A stretch of DNA of 8,593 bases from an uncultured Candidatus Melainabacteria bacterium (GTDB taxonomy: Bacteria; Cyanobacteriota; Vampirovibrionia; Gastranaerophilales; Gastranaerophilaceae), in the NCBI GenBank assembly GCA_934693215.1, contig CAKUVB010000067.1, positions 1-8,593 on the forward strand, in the 5' to 3' direction. The position numbers were made by a program, and so were the translations under genes. Below the pieces are notes generated by a model, which saw nothing but the letters and a program-made list of their open reading frames with translations, made no database searches and was not told where the DNA came from. Shown piece after piece: positions 6,009-8,593 of the stretch; the first letter of the stretch is position 1, and each line of letters starts with the position of its first letter.

Positions 6009-6947
6009 CTAAGAAACGATGGTAGCACCGTCGTTTTCTACTTTTAGAGTTTTTATTTCTGCTTTTACATTTAAGTTTGTCATTACTTCGCTGATTTTAC
6101 TTCTTACTCTATCTGTAGCATTTTGTTTAGATATAACCAATACTGTTGAGCCTGCACCACTAAGCACACAACCAAAAATATCATCATCATGTTTAATAGA
6201 TTGATTTATCTCGTCCATCCAAGGCACAAGTTTGGCTCTATATGGTTGGTGCAATTTATCTGTAAGAGCAGCCTTCATTAATTCTTCATCTTGAGTATGA
6301 ATAGCTTGAATTAGCATACCCATACGTTTTGTATTAAATACAGCATCTTGCATAGGAACATTTTCTGGTAAAACAGAACGAGATATTTCTGTTGCAAGTT
6401 CTACATCAGGAACACAAACTGTTATTGCCCAATCTTCTGGCCAATCTATCTTTCTGTATAAAATACTACCATCATCTTCCATAGAAGAAAGCACTAATCC
6501 TCCAACAACGGCTGGAGTAACATTATCAGGGTGACCTTCTATTTCTGTTGCAATAGAAAGAATTGCAGACTCGTCTGCCGGTTCTCCCAACAAGTGATTT
6601 GCAGCAATCAAAGCCCCAACAATAACAGCAGCAGAACTACCTAAACCTCTTGTTACAGGAATCTGTGTTTGAATATTAATCTTTAATTCAGAAGGTGTTT
6701 GCCCTATAGAATTATACAAAAGTTCAACAGCTTTATAAACAATGCTATTTTCATCTGTTGGAATATGGTCAATAATTAAATCATCAAAATTTTCATCTTG
6801 AGATAATATATTAATTTCAACACCAGTTCCAGGTAAAACTGTTTCGTCTATTGTAACTGTATTATAGATAGGCAATGCAATACCTAAACAATCAAATCCT
6901 GGCCCTAAATTCGCCGATGTAGCCGGCACTTTTACGCTAACTTTCAT
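6009..6947 (-). CDS. thrB: Homoserine kinase (312 aa)
   Basis: ThrB phosphorylates L-homoserine with ATP to O-phospho-L-homoserine, the penultimate step of threonine synthesis, in the cytoplasm. All GHMP-kinase signatures of this family are visible: N-terminal PATSANLGPGFDCLG (8-22), the glycine/serine-rich ATP loop PVTRGLGSSAA (97-107), the EGHPDNVTPAVVGG segment (137-150) typical of homoserine kinases, an R-S-V-L-P substrate-side motif (190-194), and the C-terminal GCVLSGAGSTVLV loop (259-271). The length is normal for bacterial ThrB (about 300-320 aa) and there are no disruptions. The ATG follows the upstream YhaM-like gene's TAG stop by 9 nt; GGGAT overlapping that stop is the probable ribosome binding site, so the two genes are very likely co-transcribed. 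The 3' end converges on the GH13 gene, leaving 54 bp between stops. The GHMP relatives mevalonate kinase and CDP-ME kinase are excluded by the HPDNVTP motif. Confidence 0.96.
   Translation of the reverse strand: MKVSVKVPATSANLGPGFDCLGIALPIYNTVTIDETVLPGTGVEINILSQDENFDDLIIDHIPTDENSIVYKAVELLYNSIGQTPSELKINIQTQIPVTRGLGSSAAVIVGALIAANHLLGEPADESAILSIATEIEGHPDNVTPAVVGGLVLSSMEDDGSILYRKIDWPEDWAITVCVPDVELATEISRSVLPENVPMQDAVFNTKRMGMLIQAIHTQDEELMKAALTDKLHQPYRAKLVPWMDEINQSIKHDDDIFGCVLSGAGSTVLVISKQNATDRVRSKISEVMTNLNVKAEIKTLKVENDGATIVS
6013..6037. terminator. Hairpin terminator between convergent operons, lying inside the thrB 3' end
   Basis: GAAACGATGG (6013-6022) and CCGTCGTTTT (6028-6037) form a 10-bp stem with two wobble pairs and a TAGCA loop. 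On the + strand it is followed by a T-rich run (TTTTCTACTTTT), so it would terminate the three-gene operon, whose last stop is at 5954. The 54-bp gap before it has no better candidate. On the - strand the stem is followed by a weaker T-rich stretch, so it may also end the thrB transcript. The stem doubles as coding sequence for the last codons of thrB. Confidence 0.5.
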
Positions 6948-6956
6948 TTCTTATCC

Positions 6957-7784
6957 CTATAACATTGTAACACTTGTTTTACCATATTTTGCTGATAAAT
7001 CATCAATATGGTGAATAAAATAAACATAAGATTCTAAATCTTTTTCATTTAAATCTACAATTGCACCCCAGTCTATTCTTCCATGATGTGCTGCAATCAT
7101 TTTTGCAATCCTTTTAAAACCTTTACTCATACATAATGTATAACCGTATTGAGAGTGAGTTAACCATTCTTTTTTAAAAGTATCATCATAATCAATCATA
7201 CCGTTTTCTACATTAATAGTATATTCATAAATCTTACCGATATCGTGAAGTATACACGCAGCCAATGCCTCATCTTTATTTATATCTTGAAATAATATAT
7301 TTATGTTTGTTTCAGCAATTTTTATACATTCAAGAGTATGAACCAAAAGCCCTCCAATATAATTGTGATGCATTGTTTTTGCTGCAGGAGAAACTTTTAT
7401 TTGTTCTGCATGTTCTTCAAAATAATTAAGAAGAAAAGTTTTTAAATCTTGATTTTGGATATTGTTAATATAACCTAAAATTTCGTCAAAAACATTATTA
7501 CGTTCTTCCTCTGACAATCCCATCTTTGCTTCTTTTATAAGCTCTAAAGATGTTATTAAACAGTTATTAAACCTTTCATTAAAAGAAGCTGTAACGATTC
7601 TAACAATATTCCCTATTCTAAACAATTTTACGTCCAGTCTATTAAGAGCTTCTTCCCATAACACACAGTTCAAAATAGCCTCTGTTGATGGGTCTTTTAA
7701 TTGTAATTTACCCATTTTTGTTCCAGCTTTTGTGTCACCTACTGAGAATGATACTACCTCATAATGAATATCAGTACTGAACAT
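6957..7784 (-). CDS. yhaM: YhaM-like OB-fold/HD-domain 3'-5' exoribonuclease (275 aa)
   Basis: The N-terminal part (about 5-90) has the alternating-strand look of an OB-fold nucleic-acid-binding domain (VGDTKAGTKMGKLQLKD, then a second strand set ending in ITSLE). A helical linker follows, then an HD phosphohydrolase domain (about 138-265). The metal-binding pattern is visible: H149 (LLVHT), H180-D181 (LHDIGK), H210 (LTHSQ), H233/H234 (AAHHGR) and D261/D262 (HHIDDL). This domain order is that of Bacillus YhaM, a metal-dependent exonuclease that trims RNA and single-stranded DNA from the 3' end. At 275 aa it is somewhat shorter than the roughly 314-aa Bacillus protein, mainly in the N-terminal region. 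A GGAGGAG stretch precedes the ATG at close spacing. It is the first gene of a two-gene unit with thrB; no functional link to threonine synthesis is apparent. A different HD hydrolase activity cannot be excluded. Confidence 0.85.
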   Translation of the reverse strand: MFSTDIHYEVVSFSVGDTKAGTKMGKLQLKDPSTEAILNCVLWEEALNRLDVKLFRIGNIVRIVTASFNERFNNCLITSLELIKEAKMGLSEEERNNVFDEILGYINNIQNQDLKTFLLNYFEEHAEQIKVSPAAKTMHHNYIGGLLVHTLECIKIAETNINILFQDINKDEALAACILHDIGKIYEYTINVENGMIDYDDTFKKEWLTHSQYGYTLCMSKGFKRIAKMIAAHHGRIDWGAIVDLNEKDLESYVYFIHHIDDLSAKYGKTSVTML

Positions 7785-7786
7785 AT

Positions 7787-7793
7787 CTCCTCC
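7787..7793 (-). promoter_or_regulatory. Strong ribosome binding site GGAGGAG of the YhaM-like gene
   Basis: Reading the - strand, GGAGGAG ends 2 nt before the ATG (the core GGAGG ends 4 nt before it). The match to the anti-Shine-Dalgarno is excellent but the spacing is shorter than the usual 5-9 nt. No upstream in-frame start competes, so the start at 7784 stands. Confidence 0.6.
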
Positions 7794-7805
7794 ATTTCTT
7801 GCTCT

Positions 7806-7811
7806 ATTGTA
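7806..7811 (-). promoter_or_regulatory. Possible -10 element (TACAAT) for the yhaM-thrB unit
   Basis: On the - strand TACAAT lies 21 nt upstream of the ATG, a 5-of-6 match to TATAAT. It would give a very short leader of about 15 nt that still includes the ribosome binding site. No convincing -35 hexamer sits 16-18 nt upstream, so this is a weak call. Confidence 0.25.
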
Positions 7812-7937
7812 CTACAAAAACAAGTTTTGGATTTTTTGACAGTATTAGATTGTTAACATTTGTAACTTTCTTAATAGATTTTTGGCAATTTTTTTCTTTT
7901 TAAATACTTTGTATATATGTAAGCGGGAACTAAGAGT

Positions 7938-7943
7938 TATAAT
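7938..7943 (+). promoter_or_regulatory. Candidate -10 (TATAAT) of the small RHH-protein gene
   Basis: A perfect TATAAT lies 31 nt before the ATG at 7975. The -35 region (about 7914-7920, TATATGT) is poor, suggesting an activator-dependent or AT-helped promoter. Short arms TAAGA (7931-7935) and TCTTA (7943-7947) flank this -10 and could be an operator for autoregulation, as is common for ribbon-helix-helix proteins. That last point is inference. A TTGACA occurs upstream (7836-7841), but no matching -10 follows it at normal spacing. Confidence 0.4.
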
Positions 7944-7974
7944 CTTATACAAAAAATATAAAGGGGAATTTAAT

Positions 7975-8163
7975 ATGTCAAGAGTTTTAATATCAATGCC
8001 AGAAAGATTTTTAGATGAAATAGACAATGTTGCAGAAAACGAAAATCGTTCACGTTCTGAACTTATTCGTGAAGCTTTAAGAACATATATTCATCGCAAT
8101 CGAGTAAGAAGTTCAGCTTATGCTCAACGTAATGCTGAATTGCTAGATGCACTTCTTGACTAA
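7975..8163 (+). CDS. Small ribbon-helix-helix DNA-binding protein, CopG/MetJ/Arc type (62 aa)
   Basis: The protein is a compact RHH domain: an N-terminal beta strand (SRVLISMP, residues 2-9) that would insert into the DNA major groove as a dimer, helix A (ERFLDEIDNVAENEN, 10-24), a turn with RSRSE, and helix B (LIREALRTYIH, 30-40). A basic linker (RNRVR) and a short C-terminal helix ending LLDALLD follow. This is the pattern of CopG-like repressors and antitoxins of the ParD/NikR class. I chose the ATG at 7975 because AAGGGG lies 8 nt upstream and the RHH strand starts immediately. A longer reading from a TTG at 7882 would run through the promoter region and adds only a Phe/Lys/Tyr-rich non-conserved stretch. 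No toxin gene follows; a terminator comes 42 nt after the stop. It is probably a stand-alone transcriptional regulator whose targets are unknown. Confidence 0.88.
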   Translation: MSRVLISMPERFLDEIDNVAENENRSRSELIREALRTYIHRNRVRSSAYAQRNAELLDALLD

Positions 8164-8204
8164 TTAATATTGTAGATAAAGCCTTAGAGGCAATGTAAAT
8201 GTAT

Positions 8205-8237
8205 AAATAAAGGTGACAAAAGTCACCTTTATTTTTT
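8205..8237. terminator. Strong bidirectional intrinsic terminator
   Basis: AAATAAAGGTGAC (8205-8217) and GTCACCTTTATTT (8222-8234) form a perfect 13-bp stem around an AAAA loop, followed on the + strand by more Ts to 8237. On the - strand the A-rich left arm supplies the U-tract. It sits between the convergent RHH gene (stop 8163) and ilvC (stop 8245) and should end both transcripts. Confidence 0.92.
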
Positions 8238-8244
8238 ATGTTCT

Positions 8245-8593
8245 TTAATTCTTAGACTTATCTATTATTTTATCTTTGCCCCATTTGAAGGAACTACGTA
8301 TTTCTGAACCTACTTTTTCTATCAAGTGATTATTATTTGCTTCTCTTAGCTTTTTGAAATTTTCACTACCTGATAACATTTCATTCATAAATTCTTTTGC
8401 ATAACTGCCACTTTGGATATCTTTTAAAATATCCTTCATTCTATTTTTAACATCTTTTGTTATAAGTTTTGGACCTCTTGTCAAATCGCCATATTCAGCA
8501 TTATTTGATATTGAATAATGCATAGCATCTATACCGCCTTCATAAATCAAATCAACAATAAGCTTTAATTCGTGACAGACTTCAAAATATGCC
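8245..8593 (-). CDS. ilvC: Ketol-acid reductoisomerase, C-terminal third (partial)
   Basis: IlvC converts 2-acetolactate or 2-aceto-2-hydroxybutyrate to the dihydroxy acids of valine, leucine and isoleucine synthesis, using NAD(P)H and two Mg ions. The window holds 115 codons plus TAA; the coding frame runs off the window edge with the first full codon at 8592. Visible is the class I helical-domain core: AYFEVCHELKLIVDLIYEGG, which contains the two metal-binding glutamates (FE and HE, four residues apart, equivalent to Glu226 and Glu230). MHYSISNNAEYGDLTRGP follows, including the substrate-contacting Ser (Ser251 equivalent, 21 residues after the second Glu), and then the conserved HLIEKVGSEIRSSFKW near the end. 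The C-terminal extension of about ten Lys/Asp residues after KW is slightly longer than usual. The NAD(P)-binding Rossmann domain lies outside the window, so cofactor preference cannot be judged. Confidence 0.96.
   Translation of the reverse strand, partial: AYFEVCHELKLIVDLIYEGGIDAMHYSISNNAEYGDLTRGPKLITKDVKNRMKDILKDIQSGSYAKEFMNEMLSGSENFKKLREANNNHLIEKVGSEIRSSFKWGKDKIIDKSKN

Noticed and set aside
6019..6204. 61-aa open frame on the + strand across the thrB 3' end
   Set aside because: It is the antisense shadow of thrB, whose motifs are complete, and it overlaps the terminator hairpin.
7882..7974. Longer version of the RHH protein starting at a TTG
   Set aside because: The extension would be translated from the promoter region, lacks a ribosome binding site and is not RHH-like. 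AAGGGG 8 nt before the ATG at 7975 settles the start.
7845..8027. 60-aa open frame on the - strand between yhaM and the RHH gene
   Set aside because: It overlaps the RHH gene start and its promoter, and its Lys/Leu/Ile composition is typical of AT-rich non-coding DNA.
8181..8191. Small hairpin GCCT-TAG-AGGC after the RHH gene
   Set aside because: It has only a 4-bp stem and no T-run; the 13-bp stem just downstream is the evident terminator.
1..8593. Alternative genetic code, since none of the eight visible stop codons is TGA
   Set aside because: All proteins read through normally with TGG for Trp and no in-frame TGA; TAA/TAG bias is expected at this base composition.
1..8593. Mobile element, prophage, CRISPR or tRNA signals
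   Set aside because: I found no transposase, integrase, terminal repeats, direct-repeat array or cloverleaf. The large helical membrane protein was considered as a phage tape-measure protein, but the neighbours are metabolic and no phage genes are present.

Overview
This is an AT-rich bacterial chromosome segment with short intergenic gaps, Shine-Dalgarno-type ribosome binding sites and the standard code (TGG for Trp; all eight visible stops are TAA or TAG). The housekeeping genes (thrB, a YhaM-like HD nuclease, ilvC) are ordinary bacterial ones. The style of the central membrane proteins (low GC, Asn-rich N-termini, no signal peptides, next to a GH13 enzyme) reminds me of gut Vampirovibrionia/Gastranaerophilales (non-photosynthetic Cyanobacteria relatives). 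That placement is a recollection-based inference, and a Firmicute or other low-GC lineage is not excluded.

Layout. Positions 2-175 hold the C-terminal end of a short-chain dehydrogenase/reductase on the + strand. Positions 176-476 are a non-coding, very AT-rich leader with palindromes, repeated TTGTAA elements and a candidate promoter. Positions 477-5954 form a tight three-gene + strand operon: a 371-aa multi-pass membrane protein, an 829-aa membrane-anchored helical protein (1-nt stop/start overlap with the first), and a 621-aa GH13 enzyme resembling GlgE (7-nt gap). A hairpin inside the 3' end of the convergent thrB gene probably terminates this operon. On the - strand, a YhaM-like gene and thrB (9-nt gap) form a second operon. 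A divergent small ribbon-helix-helix protein follows at 7975-8163. A strong 13-bp stem terminator separates it from the C-terminal third of ilvC on the - strand, which is cut by the window edge.

The most interesting part is the three-gene operon. The first two proteins appear to share a homologous membrane module (two hydrophobic segments, a linker containing an LY motif, then a third hydrophobic segment). The second protein adds a helical region of about 560 residues before its C-terminal anchor. The third protein keeps the GH13 catalytic triad and the GlgE-type LPIHPTGKTN segment and Cys-containing region I. It lacks the usual GH13 region-I His and does not keep the GlgE loop that binds the maltose-1-phosphate phosphate. 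My inference is a cytoplasmic, membrane-organised alpha-glucan or glycosyl-transfer system of unknown substrate. The thrB and ilvC genes serve threonine and branched-chain amino acid synthesis and look unrelated to it.
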